Assembly: GCA_039704465.1 (NCBI GenBank)
Contig: JASFAU010000012.1
Span: 744,001 to 808,000, forward strand
Origin: Plasmodiophora brassicae
Lineage: Eukaryota; Endomyxa; Phytomyxea; Plasmodiophorida; Plasmodiophoridae
DNA length: 64,000 nt
Direction: 5' to 3'
Below the pieces are notes generated by a model. The model worked only from the letters and a program-made list of their open reading frames with translations. It searched no databases and was not told the DNA's origin. Positions 10,106-20,500 of the stretch are shown in pieces (position 1 is the first letter of the stretch; the number at the start of each line of letters is the position of its first letter). A program made the position numbers and the translations under genes.

Positions 10106-12106
10106 TCAGCGGCGCTGATCTTCGTACGCGCGTAGACTGCCGTGGATGCGATTCAGGACATCTGGGCGGATGTCGGCGTTCTTCCTGCCGTGTGGGCGAT
10201 GCATGCTGAACACAGACTCGCCCGTTTCCTTGTCGTAGAAGTGGAGAGTGCCTTGGGTACAGCTCTGTCGCATCTTGAAGTGTGCCGACATCGTCGTCAC
10301 GAACTGGTCGAGCCTAGTCGGTAGTTCCTCTTCGCTCAGCCTGGTCGCCTTCGCCACGCCGTCGTCTGTGCCTTGATGACATCGTGCAGCAGCTGCTGCT
10401 TTGCGCCGGGACCTGCGTCCGCGCTTTGTCGGTGACGAAGGCAGGTCACTGCATGAAGGCCCGGACGCGACGGTATCCTGCCAGTACAGCCCGGTGCCCT
10501 CGTTCAGGCAAGAGCGCTCGTACTGGTCGTCGGTGACGTGCGTGGGTGTGATCGGCGACGAAATATCATCCGCTATCGCGAGATGTTCGAATGCTTGCAT
10601 AGCAGAGTCGCCAGCGTCATAGCTCGCCTGCCCGTCTTCGTATGCTTGGTGAGCATAGCCGCCACCTTCATAGCTGCAATGTCCGGCTCCTCCGTATTCT
10701 TGGTGAACATGGTCGCCAGCTTCATAGCTCCACTGGCCGGCTCCTTCGGGTGCCTGTTGGACATAGTCGCCAACCTCACAGCTCCCCTGACCGGCTCCAG
10801 AATCATACCAGGAGCTGGACTGAACGTCGCCGTCGACGTCAAGACTGGTACTTGCCGACCCCATGCCCTCATCATACCTGGCGTACAATCCGGCGTCAAT
10901 CTCAGGCTGTCGCCTCTTCTTCTTCGTCTTCTTTGCCCTCTTCTTCCGTGTCTTCGCCTCCTTTAGCGGGAACAGTGGGGTAGTGAGGTCATCGTCTACC
11001 ATGACTTCCAAGACTTCCCAAGCTGCCGCCTTCATTGCCGCCCTCATTGTTGCCTTGACTGCCTCGATTCTCTTGTCCGAGTTCATCCAGTCTCTGATCG
11101 TATAACGAGATTGCTGCTGATAATGCTCGACCTTGTTGACGTAGTCCAAGAATGCACTACACATAGGCAAACCGTTGTTGTCCAGGTTCGACATCACCTC
11201 GTCCAGATATGGGTTTGACGTTTCACCAATTCGAATATAGCCCGGGTGGTTGTGGATCAGCGGAAACAGTGCGCCAAGCACGGCCGTATAGTGTGCCAAT
11301 TGTTCAACGCGGAGGAACAGGTCATATCGCAAGGGATTGTCCGCTTCTTCCAGATCACGTGCAAGACCGATCATGTTTTCGATGGTCTTGATGTCGGTAG
11401 GATCAGACATTGTCATAGCGTACAACATGTACACATCAGGAGGAAGATGCTTCTTGGCCATCCGGTCTGTCATAATATAATCCTGGTCTTGGTTTTGTTG
11501 ACGCCCGGGTAGATAACGAATACGCCACGTCATGCCTCCAGGCTCCTCGGTCACGAAGTTGCGAAGTCGCTCATCGTATCGTGCAGCACTAATAACTTCG
11601 CCTTGAGCCAGCTTGATCAGCTTGTATACTGCCTGCGCAATATTGAACGCGTCATCTTGTGACCCTGGTTCTGCAGCCGCGATCCATGACTGCACCGACG
11701 CCATGTTCGAGTGGGAATAGACCCATGACAGAACATCCAGCACATCTTGTGCCATCATCGGTGCAATTAGTTCGACTACTTCTTGGAGACTCCTCTTGAT
11801 GCGTTTCTGTCTGTAGCGGTTCGTGTCGATCATGGGCACAGCATCTTGAATGACTGATTTGAGGAAGTCGCGCGCCATGGTCGCTTGCACCGCAGCTTCA
11901 CCTAGCTGTGCCTTTGGGTCGACATCGTCGGCGCTGCTCATCTCGGGCTGGACAGGGCCACGCGGGCTACGATAACGCGGCGCTGAATGCATTTCTTCCT
12001 CGGTGACGCGTATCAACCAAGACGGAAGTTCGGAACCGGATCCCCGCGCGCCGACGACCAGCAGTGTCAGCACGACCACCATGCACGAAGACCATGGCCT
12101 CGCCAT
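10106..12106 (-). CDS. Secreted repeat-containing protein of unknown function (666 aa)
   Basis: A single exon starts at the ATG at 12106. A classical signal peptide (hydrophobic core MVVVLTLLVVGARG, cleavage expected near residue 21-24) implies secretion. The mature N-terminal half is helical and mixed-charge without recognised domains. It is followed by a strongly basic stretch (KTRKKRAKKTKKKRRQ) and four imperfect 18-residue tandem repeats of type AGxxSYEAGDxVxQAxEG. A second basic patch (KRGRRSRRK) and a short C-terminal domain follow. The two basic stretches resemble nuclear-localisation signals. A TATAAATA box lies 130 nt upstream. Secretion plus internal repeats and NLS-like patches would suit a host-directed effector, but that is inference. 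Confidence 0.7.
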   Translation of the reverse strand: MARPWSSCMVVVLTLLVVGARGSGSELPSWLIRVTEEEMHSAPRYRSPRGPVQPEMSSADDVDPKAQLGEAAVQATMARDFLKSVIQDAVPMIDTNRYRQKRIKRSLQEVVELIAPMMAQDVLDVLSWVYSHSNMASVQSWIAAAEPGSQDDAFNIAQAVYKLIKLAQGEVISAARYDERLRNFVTEEPGGMTWRIRYLPGRQQNQDQDYIMTDRMAKKHLPPDVYMLYAMTMSDPTDIKTIENMIGLARDLEEADNPLRYDLFLRVEQLAHYTAVLGALFPLIHNHPGYIRIGETSNPYLDEVMSNLDNNGLPMCSAFLDYVNKVEHYQQQSRYTIRDWMNSDKRIEAVKATMRAAMKAAAWEVLEVMVDDDLTTPLFPLKEAKTRKKRAKKTKKKRRQPEIDAGLYARYDEGMGSASTSLDVDGDVQSSSWYDSGAGQGSCEVGDYVQQAPEGAGQWSYEAGDHVHQEYGGAGHCSYEGGGYAHQAYEDGQASYDAGDSAMQAFEHLAIADDISSPITPTHVTDDQYERSCLNEGTGLYWQDTVASGPSCSDLPSSPTKRGRRSRRKAAAAARCHQGTDDGVAKATRLSEEELPTRLDQFVTTMSAHFKMRQSCTQGTLHFYDKETGESVFSMHRPHGRKNADIRPDVLNRIHGSLRAYEDQRR
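10583..10795 (-). repeat. Four 54-nt coding tandem repeats
   Basis: Within the 666-aa secreted protein, three full 18-residue units and a 17-residue fourth follow head to tail. The consensus is A-G-x-x-S-Y-E-A-G-D-x-V-x-Q-A-x-E-G. The copies have diverged by point changes (for example SCEV, SYEA, SYEG and SYDA at the same position), so this is not a recent perfect expansion. Confidence 0.8.
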
Positions 12107-12508
12107 ATCGATCCAATATCAGTCTGCTCCTCAGTCCTCGAGGCGCAGTCCGTTTTCCCGAACGGCACTGGTTGTCTCACGACTGGGACCACACCGTAGG
12201 GCACTGGAACTGGTTGTCTGACCGACTGGGATCGTACTATTTATAGTTTTTGCCATAAATATTTACACAGTCCCACGCCAACACTGAAACTCCGACGGCA
12301 AGTGCGCCAACGCCGGACGCAGCTCTCTGTTTCCTGTTTCTCCCGTGCGCGCGCCCTCGCTATTGATCAGGGCGCCGGCAATTCGGGCAGGCGTTGCCTG
12401 GACCGTCGCCCAGCTGGGGGACCAACGTGACCCGCATATTGGATTAATACAATAGACCAGAAGATGTTTGCCACGCTGCTACCAACGAATCGTGGATCAC
12501 GATGTATG
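12107..12508. other. Intergenic region with the promoter of the 666-aa secreted protein
   Basis: This 402-bp region lies between the start of the secreted-protein gene and the 3' end of the next minus gene. TATAAATA on the minus strand (12245-12238) sits in the only AT-rich patch and is the likely core promoter. No gene is supported. Confidence 0.5.
12238..12245 (-). promoter_or_regulatory. TATAAATA box of the 666-aa secreted protein gene
   Basis: This is a consensus TATA box on the minus strand, 132 nt upstream of the ATG at 12106. A transcription start about 30 nt downstream would give a leader of roughly 100 nt without an upstream ATG. Confidence 0.6.
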
Positions 12509-13202
12509 CTATGTGGTCTTTTTCTTGCGAGGACGCAAGCGTTCGACAATGGGCGCCGGCCCGATGCCATCTTCAACAGGTTCGGATTTGACGTCGGTGT
12601 CGCGAGCGCGCCGCTTACCCTCCTTGGCCAGACGGCGGAGTCTCAACCCGAAGAACCTTGGATCAGGGACGAACCTATTGCCCAGGTTAGCCATCGACGA
12701 CGTCCAGCAGGCGGAGTTACCAGTCGGGGCGGTCGCGCTTTCGCCACGACGCTAGGCGCTGCTTGTCAGGGCTCTGGTAGTATCGGTGATAGGCCTCGAT
12801 GGAATCGTCGCATCGGTACTCCTCGGGCATGGCTTGAGCGAATTTCGTCAAGGACCGCTGCGGAAAGGCCTCATCACGCGGCGGGTCAAGCAGCAGCATC
12901 TTCTGATACGCTCCGTGAACCCGGGACTCCTCGTGGTCGAACCGATACTTCCATTCGTCGTGCATGGCGTCGCAGAGCGCCATCGTCCAGCGGTAGTTTT
13001 CCGCGGATTCGCGCACCCAGATCGTGACTGGGTGGTTGACGTGCGACGCGCCGTACAGCCCCGAGTGGTCGGCCTCCGGGTCCCGCATGCGCTTCGCCAC
13101 GCACAGCATCTGGATCGCCTCCGTGATGATCTTCACGATGTGCACGTCAAACATCCACTGCGCACACTGCCGAGGGCAGGCCGACAGGATGAACAGGTTC
13201 AT
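12509..13202 (-). CDS. Phage/giant-virus-type protein with a basic C-terminal tail (215 aa)
   Basis: Two exons (12721-13202 and 12509-12674, 46-nt intron with a GCTAACC branch site) encode 215 residues. The first 160 follow the layout of a small protein family common in bacteriophages and large DNA viruses, normally annotated only as hypothetical. Landmarks are MNLFILSACPRQCAQWM, the HIVKIITEAIQML helix, NHPVTIWVRES, a Tyr/Trp-rich SAENYRWTMALCD helix, a Pro-rich PQAMPEEYxCDD-like segment and a final WRKRDRPDW. The spliced second exon adds a charged tail ending RLRPRKKKTT, a likely nuclear-localisation signal not expected in viral members. The ATG at 13202 begins the conserved block directly. 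Function is unknown. The intron and tail argue for an established nuclear gene rather than contaminating virus sequence. Confidence 0.7.
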
Positions 13203-13579
13203 CGGTCCTACAGCCCAACGACGAGGACTCGTCCACCCCCCAGTGCTGACGGTCCGATGCGCTGCAGCTGCACGGCCTTTCCGCACCGGGTCGGCTCCCC
13301 GGTCCGCAGACACGCTAAAAAAAACAGGGACCTTTGACCACGGTCCGACGCATTCTCTACGAAGACAACGCAACCTGCTCCTCTTCTGCAAATGCGCCCA
13401 TCATCTTTGGGTGAACTGCTTGCAGCTCCTGATGCGAAACGACTTAATGGCCTCTGGCATGTGGTGGACAGGAGACGCCAGCCGTCGCTTGTCCGTCATG
13501 GGATTCTTCAGGCAGTCAAGGCGCAGCGAGGCCAACATTGCCACCGATGAACAGGCGCGGGAATGTGCAGTATGAGACG
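13203..13579. other. Intergenic region
   Basis: These 377 bp lie between the divergent viral-type gene and the degraded LRR/beta-helix gene. An A-run at 13317-13324 is the only low-complexity feature. No gene or clear promoter motif is seen. Confidence 0.4.
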
Positions 13580-15255
13580 ATGTCACCAAAGCGATTTGTC
13601 GAACTGCGGCCTACAGAGCATCGGCATCAGGAATTGCCGTTGACGAACCTGTTGTCGTTGACGCTCGCGTCGAATCACCTGGCCACGCTCCCATGCAACC
13701 TGTCTATGGCATTACATGCCATGCCTCGCATCACCATAGGTTCGACACGCTGACCGGACTGACCAGTCTGGACGTGGGCGGCGCAACGAACAGGTACACG
13801 CAGGTCCCGTTCGCCATCTTCGATTCGCTTCCTCGTTTAACGCACAGTCAACTGTTCGGCAGTTATCAGCGTCGCTTCTCATGTACTGATTCGTACGACC
13901 GTGTAGGGCGCTGCCGCCCGGCATGACATGTGTGGCACGGTGGCCCCCGCCGCTCTCCAACAACCAGCTGCCATACTGCGCGCAGACGTGTTTCGGGTCG
14001 GCATCGGTGTCGCCGACCGGCAACGATGCGTCCTGTCTCGCGTCGCTCGGATCGACACCGTGCGCGGCCATCTCGGGCGCCGTCGCTCTCCTGCCGTCGC
14101 TTGGCGTCACGTTCACGACGACAATCACGATTACCGACGGGTCGTACACAGGCCTGTTCTCCGTGACGTTGACGCGCGCGTCTCCATCGGATACGGCCAC
14201 GGTGACCTGCCCGTCGTCGTCGCCCTGCCTCAACGTGAAGGCCGCGTACTCGTTCGCCGTGGCCGGCCTGGCTTGCACGAATGACGCACTGCAGCTCACG
14301 GACATCGCCAACGGCTCACCTGAATTCGTCGATGTTCACCGGCGGGACGACCACGCCGGCCGTCACGATCGCATGCTCCATAACAGGGCGATGCGCGACC
14401 ATGACGATCGGTGCGTGTGCGTTCATGAACAATCGGGGTGCGGGCGCGCTGCGTATCACCATCACGACTTCGAACTCGACGTCCACGCTACTTGTCACCG
14501 GGTCGACGTTCGCGGGCAACACGACCAGCAAAGGCGCCGGCCTGTTCCTGTCCACCTCCGCCAGGTCGTCGTCGGACTGCAATCGCATTTCCGTCCTGCT
14601 GGACGGCACGAACATCTGGTCGGCAAATACGGCATCGTCATACGGCAACGACTTCGCATCAGGCCTGTGTGGGATCGGGTTCGTGGCGGCACCGGCCACG
14701 TTGCAGGTCAGCGCGGCGCCCGTCGTGGGCAATTTCGGGCAACGCGTCGCCGATGAGTCGACACTGCAAGTTGTCATCGGCGGGACGCCATCGTCAACGC
14801 CGGCGACGGGCGCATACACGGTGACAGGGGCGTCGATCGCACGCGGGGCCAGACGGAGTCGCAACGCTGACGGGATGGAAGCTGGCTGCCGCCTCGGGGT
14901 CGGTATTTACCTTCACGATCACAGCGAGCGTCGGAGGGGGTGCTGGTGGTGCGTCATCCTTCACCAAGACGACGTCGTTCGCGATCGCGCAAAGCCCGCT
15001 GGAACAGTACCGCATGGCGGTCGGTGCGAACCAGTACGCATGCCAGTCGTGTCAGGCGGGGTCATACGCGCCCGGCAATGAGATCTGGAAAGCGTGCACA
15101 ACCTGTACGTGGCCTGGTTCGTTGTCGCTAGCCGCGGAGGGAGAACCGACCGGCGACAGTCATGGATGTGCATCCTGCGTGACTGGCGGCATCCGACACT
15201 GTGCTGCAGCATTCTCCGCGACAGGGGGGAGGGGGGTGATAATATGTGCTTGACG
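13580..15255 (+). pseudogene. Degraded LRR / beta-helix / Cys-rich surface-protein gene
   Basis: The order of remnants is as follows. Leucine-rich repeats (LLSLTLASNHLATLPCNL, then after a possible 38-nt intron FDTLTGLTSLDVGG) come first. A possible 60-nt intron (13852-13911 by frame logic) follows. Then comes a right-handed beta-helix-like region beginning VSPTGNDASC and rich in Thr, Ser and Ile strands. The end is a Cys-rich ANQYACQSCQAGSYAPG module like GCC2/GCC3 repeats. Introns cannot explain two one-base register changes, near 14325-14335 (DIANGSPE to SSMFTGG) and near 14845-14855. No signal peptide is found at the LRR end and no membrane anchor at the Cys-rich end. This is best read as a decaying or truncated extracellular protein gene; two assembly indels are the alternative. 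Confidence 0.6.
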
Positions 15256-15497
15256 CTGACTTATGTTCGTGTGTGGGGCTCGCCAATGTATTACAATAAT
15301 GTCCGGCCGAAGCGAAATTGCAGATACCGCTCAGCATCGCCGATGACGCGTATAAGCAAATGTTCATTTGACGGGGGGAGGGTCTACGTCCCACCCAGCT
15401 AGGTAGTCTATACACTAAGCAGTCACTGGAGCATGCATGCATAACGAAATAACCAAGTTTAGTCAAATGAGAAACGATAACGCTTGCAACGTCGTAT

Positions 15498-16148
15498 TCA
15501 GTCCGTTTCGGGAGAATCATACGGGTGAGAGAGACGACGCTTCGCAGGCACCTGAAATCTGCCGAACGCCACGCGTTGCGGTGGTGAAATCACACCTTGT
15601 CGGTTGCACCGACATTCATCCGGTTCAGGGCTAGATGAGTGATGAAGGTCAAACAGTGCCGAAAGCTGCTGCGTGATGTTTCGGCGACCGGCGTAACGGG
15701 CAGCGCCCAAGCAATCGACGGACTCGTCCTGCCGATCAGGTTCGAAATCCAAATGAATTTCCTGAAGAATGAAACTGGCAAGTTCCAGCACATCACTGTC
15801 CGCAAGGCTCGAAATGATGACTTGAATGAGCACAGTAGAACGGCTGTCCTCCACCTCGGGATCCTCCAGCACGCGTTTCCAATCCGAAATGTACGCTTTC
15901 GCTCCTGAAAGGTCACGGTTCGCGAGCTTCTCGTGTAGCACCTCATAGTTGAAGTCGTGCGTGTGCTGGACATGCTCGACCACGCTTGCATCGTACGCGG
16001 AGGCTCGCTCGCGTTCATCGCGAAGATACTCATCTCGAGACTTGACCTTGTATTCCACACCGTCAACTTCGACGGTAGACACCGCCGCAATAACACATGA
16101 CATGCAGACGCCTAGGGCCAATGCCAACAACATCGACGTCGGACTCAT
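15498..16148 (-). CDS. Small secreted protein of unknown function (216 aa)
   Basis: A single exon. The first ATG (16148) is followed by a strong signal peptide (MLLALALGVCMSCVIAAV), giving a mature secreted protein of about 195 residues. The mature part is helix-rich and acidic in its first half (VEYKVKSRDEYLRDERERAS), with DISTANT repeats not evident and only three cysteines in the middle and end. The C-terminus is more basic. No family was recognised. Together with the divergent gene at 16333 and the 666-aa protein it forms a local group of single-exon secreted proteins, typical of effector-like genes. Confidence 0.6.
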   Translation of the reverse strand: MSPTSMLLALALGVCMSCVIAAVSTVEVDGVEYKVKSRDEYLRDERERASAYDASVVEHVQHTHDFNYEVLHEKLANRDLSGAKAYISDWKRVLEDPEVEDSRSTVLIQVIISSLADSDVLELASFILQEIHLDFEPDRQDESVDCLGAARYAGRRNITQQLSALFDLHHSSSPEPDECRCNRQGVISPPQRVAFGRFQVPAKRRLSHPYDSPETD

Positions 16149-16332
16149 TTCAAAGCTGCACACGCGGCGACGACGACCAGCGCTCACCTAATTTGGGCAC
16201 CAGGGCGCACTTTTGTGTTCCGCGTGACCCGAGTGTGCGAAGGTCGTCCAGCCAGCGTGCCAAACCTTCAAAATCGCCCGTTGCACACATCACCGCTGGG
16301 GCCGTGTGTCGCTGTTAGTACCCAAGAACACG

Positions 16333-17340
16333 ATGTCGCTGTGCCGCCCGATAATCGCTCTAAGTTTGGCAGTTCCTGTTTTCTCGTACCTGCCGCCTCC
16401 AGTTTTCAACCAAGCCCTACAAGCGATGTGGGGCGGGCCTGTAAATCATTACTGCACAAGCACGTTCAGGGACAGCGTCGATGACGCTGTAACCGCAGCG
16501 CGGTTGCTTGAGAGTATTCTGGTAGAATCATGTGCCTTCTTAACATCGAGGCTAAGAAGAGAGAACGCTAAATTTCGCCCCATCCATGTAACAGTGGTGA
16601 GCGCAGCAGCGTTGCAAGAAGACGAGTTCATCGTGAAGAAGTACGTGGCTGTCAGCAATTACGGCCGACGATGCCTCAATGCGATTGCTTCGTCCAACGC
16701 GGTTGATGCCCTGGACATGCGCCAGAAATATCAACGAATCAAGGAAAGGCTACGTGATGAATTCGGTATTCTGGTGAAAGGAACAGTTGACTCAGCAGAG
16801 CACACGTTGCTGCAAGCTGATGCTCTGAGGGACAATCTCTTAACCGTTGCAAACGCTGTTCCTTGGCATAATTACGTGAAACGGTTCGCCAACAAAGACG
16901 CCGACTGTACCCATAGTGTCGCAGGGACCTGTAGCGAGGACCTTGCAGAGTATTCAGCGTTGGCCGATGGTATGGAACCATTTCTGTTGAGCACCGTTGT
17001 CTTAAAGGCGGAACCCCAAACAGCGTCAACGCGAATGTTGCTGACGAAACAGCAGTGCGCGAAATGTCATTGCTCGTGGTTGCTTTCGCGCAGATGTCTG
17101 ACAGATTATGTTCCATTCGCACAATCTGTTGTGTATGATGCCTTGCCGACCACGGTTTCCTCAGAAACGTTGCACAATCAGGCTGCAGATGTTGTGGACG
17201 TGTTCCGCTGTTGGATGTTCATGGACAAGAACAGCTCACGAATCACCCACTCTCAGGAGCGCCAAACATGCCCTGGATGTCAACGTGCTGGAAGAAACCA
17301 GTGCTTGTGGGAACCTACAGACGGCTGCTATGAACCGTGA
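16333..17340 (+). CDS. Secreted Cys-containing protein of unknown function (335 aa)
   Basis: A single exon starting at the ATG at 16333 (a GTG 27 nt upstream is not a plausible eukaryotic start). The N-terminus has a signal peptide (PIIALSLAVPVFSYL). The mature region is largely helical. Its C-terminal third is cysteine-rich, with pairs such as QCAKCHCSW, RRCLTDY and QTCPGCQRAGRNQC that could form disulfides or a zinc site. No catalytic motif or known domain was recognised. Its start and that of the secreted protein at 16148 face each other across about 185 bp, so they may share control elements. Confidence 0.6.
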   Translation: MSLCRPIIALSLAVPVFSYLPPPVFNQALQAMWGGPVNHYCTSTFRDSVDDAVTAARLLESILVESCAFLTSRLRRENAKFRPIHVTVVSAAALQEDEFIVKKYVAVSNYGRRCLNAIASSNAVDALDMRQKYQRIKERLRDEFGILVKGTVDSAEHTLLQADALRDNLLTVANAVPWHNYVKRFANKDADCTHSVAGTCSEDLAEYSALADGMEPFLLSTVVLKAEPQTASTRMLLTKQQCAKCHCSWLLSRRCLTDYVPFAQSVVYDALPTTVSSETLHNQAADVVDVFRCWMFMDKNSSRITHSQERQTCPGCQRAGRNQCLWEPTDGCYEP

Positions 17341-17545
17341 AACACTGTTTCGCATGTGCTGTCACCACGGCTGAACTTTGTGATACTTCCGTAGTACATT
17401 GTACTCGACGTCGGTGCGCACTGAGACGCTAGCCGGCCGCTGCCGCACTTGACAGGGCTGCTGTCGCTGAGCTCAGGGTGGGATTGCATTGGCAACGTCG
17501 GGCCCTGCCACGTGTTGGCTAGTGAAGACCAGTCTGGGTTGTGTA

Positions 17546-20500
17546 TTATGCATCCGTGTTGAGAACGAGGGCGGTGCCTTGGAGGACCCAGTGACTAGCG
17601 TGCTCGTTGGCCGTCAGGTCGGCTTCGAAGACGCATCCTTCACCCATGCCCGACCGCCTGTCCTGGGTGACATAGACGGGCGTCCGGAACGTGTTCGCCA
17701 GTTTCAGCTTGGTCAGCTCGACGGGGATGACCTGCAGGATGGGGAGGCGCACGATCAGCTCTTTCGGGTTCGGGCGCGTTAGGCAGGATTTCGTCAGGTC
17801 CCATCCGGCACCCTCCAGGTACAGCCCGTCGATGTAGCACCCGTCGGCAGGGCGTTCGGTGACTTGGCTGGCGTCCGTTATGCTGGTCACCTTTGTGTAC
17901 AGCGTCGACTTGTCCAGGGGCCACTTGCGTCGCCGGCACGTGGTTTGCACCAGGGCCGTCAGGTACGACTCGGGAATGTGCAGGCCGCTGAGCCACATGA
18001 CCACGGGGTCGTCCCCCGTCAGGATCCATTGATGGTACTGCTCGTACCGCCGCTGGAAATGCTCGATCCAGCTGCCCAGCATCTTCTTCGTCTGTGGCGC
18101 CAGTGCGCGCCACGCTTCCGGCAGGTACCCGTTGAACAGCGACGTGCCGATAGCTTCGAGCTCGGTGGACATACCGATCTCGCCCTGGAGCGCTTTCTGG
18201 AGTTCCGCCAGCGACGTCGACATCTTGACGACCAGCAGGTTCCACCGTTCCAGCTCCTGCAGCAGGACGATGGCGGTCGGGGCAATCGGTTCATCGCTGC
18301 GATTCGCGCGAGCGGCGGCGCCGTCTTCCAGCGACTTCCTGACAACGGCTAGGTCGAACGGGGCCGGAATCTTGTGCTCGATGTCGGCGGCCACCGATGC
18401 GATCATCTCCTCGCGGGACACGCCTCCGCCCGCTGTCACCGCTCTCGGCTGCATGTCGATCAGGTCGCGCCACATTGCCTTGGTCGCGTTCGTGTAGTAG
18501 CCGATCTCGGCGTTGCTGTGCAGGCCGAACACCTCGGGCGAGTACTCCAGCGGGATCGCCTGGATCCACGCGTCGTACGACTTCACGTCCGTCTGGTTCG
18601 CCACGTTCGGGATCACGTAGTCGAACCCGCTGCGTGAGAAGAAGAACGGTTGCGAGTCGTCGAACAGGAAGTCGCCCATGTACTCGTCCAGGTAGGTGAT
18701 CAACACGCGACGGTCGTACGAGTCGGTGACCCGCCCGCCGTACATGGCCTCGCCGATCAGGTAACGCAGTGACCCCCATGGGATCATCTCGTCGCCGTTG
18801 ACGAACGCCTTCGTCAGGTACATGGACAGGAGGCGCAGCGACACATTGAAGTCGGACTCGTTGAAGTCGTACGACACGTTCCAGCCAATCTTGCCGTACT
18901 TCCTGCGCTCCTGGACGACGGCGTGGAAGAAGCTGAGGACGTAGACAAGCGATGGGAACGCAGCGTGAGGGCATTCGCGCAGCATGTCGTCAGTGATACG
19001 CGAGTAGGAACTCTTGATGTTCTGGCGTAGGCCGTCGGGCGGTTCGGTGACGACCTTGAGCGACCGCTGCAGAATGCCCAGCGGGAACCGAGGCGTCGGG
19101 TCCGTTGTCAGCCATAGGCGGAAATCGTTGTGAACCGCCGTGACCGACATGGTCTCCAGAGTCTTCTCTAGCGTCTTCAGCCAGGAGGGCATCAGGTGGC
19201 AGTTCTGGAGGACCACCCAGAACCCACGCGACGACCCTGACTTCAGCAGGTTCAACGCGATCTCGCCCTGACCCTGACCAAGTGCTAAGGCATCGATGAG
19301 ACACCACCCCCTGACAAACTGAACCGGCACGTTCCCACGTACCGAGGTGCCTGAAGCGGTTCGCCTGCTTGACGCCATGGAGCTCGGCGAGCTTGTCGAG
19401 TTCGATCATGGGGTCGGCGCCGGGCGACAGGATGAAGACGACTGGCGATTTCGACGACGACTGCGCGTAGATGCGACCGAACTCGAGCACGGGCGGCTGC
19501 ACGAAGTACGGGTCGCCCATGGTCTGCACCACGAACCGGCGCACATCGCTGTAGACGCGATCGGGACGGAACGAACGAAGGACCAGCATGGTCTGCATCT
19601 TGGTCAGCGCTCCGCCGGCGAACCCGGCCGGCAGCGGGTCGTCTTCGGGCCTTTCGCCGGCCTGCCATGCGTACCATTCGCCGAGATGGTCGGCGATGTG
19701 CACGGGTAGGCCAGCGAACTGGTCCGACAGTTCAGAGAGGCGCAGGACGTCGCGCCAGGTCTGCGCCGATATCCACTCGGCCGGTTTCGTGGACAGGTCC
19801 GCCTCCAGAGCCAGGTTGCCCTTCAGGAAGAAGTCGACCTCGTCCCTGTCCAGCTTGCCTTCTTCCTCGCCTTCCATGATCATGGTCGTCATTTGGAACG
19901 AGAACATGAGCTTGTGCCGTTCGAAAATGCCAGTGCAGACGTAGTCGTAGACCATGCGCGTTAGGCGAATGATGATGTTTCGCAGGCGGTACGCGATCAT
20001 CGGGTCCCGATCCGACGACGACAACGCCCGAACGAACAGCTGCAGGTAGGACGACAGCGAGTACTCGTACATCTTGCTGACGTTGGACAGGCCGGCCATG
20101 GCGAAGAACAGGATGGCGCCACGCTTGGCGGCGGCCCGATAGCCCATGGTCACCTTCTCGAGTTCGTGCGCCGTGATCTTGCTCTCTTCCAGCTGCTCGG
20201 CGATCGACACCGACTTGGTCTTGGCGTTCTCAAGCGTGGCAATCAGGACGGCATTCTCAAGGATGTTCCCGGTCGCTTCAGTAAGCTCGCGCAGCAGAAC
20301 GGCTTCGAGCTCCGCCAGCTTGATATTGTTCTTCGACATGGTCTGGATGAGCTCCTCCCGTTGCTGTTGCAGGTCAGGGCGCTCGAACCCGACGACAACG
20401 TTCAGGAGCTGGTCTTCCAGCCCTTGCATCGTGACCGAGTAGTTGATGATCATGACGCGACCGGCCAGCTCGGCAGAGTAGTGCGGGTTGCTGAGCTTGG

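Noticed and set aside
13580..13800. LRR fragment as an intact independent LRR gene
   Set aside because: Only two to three repeats, no signal peptide, and it reads on into the beta-helix remnant through plausible introns.
15222..15240. G-rich run near the end of the degraded surface gene as a possible telomere-like or slippage repeat
   Set aside because: Too short and irregular; no periodic TTAGGG-type unit on either strand.
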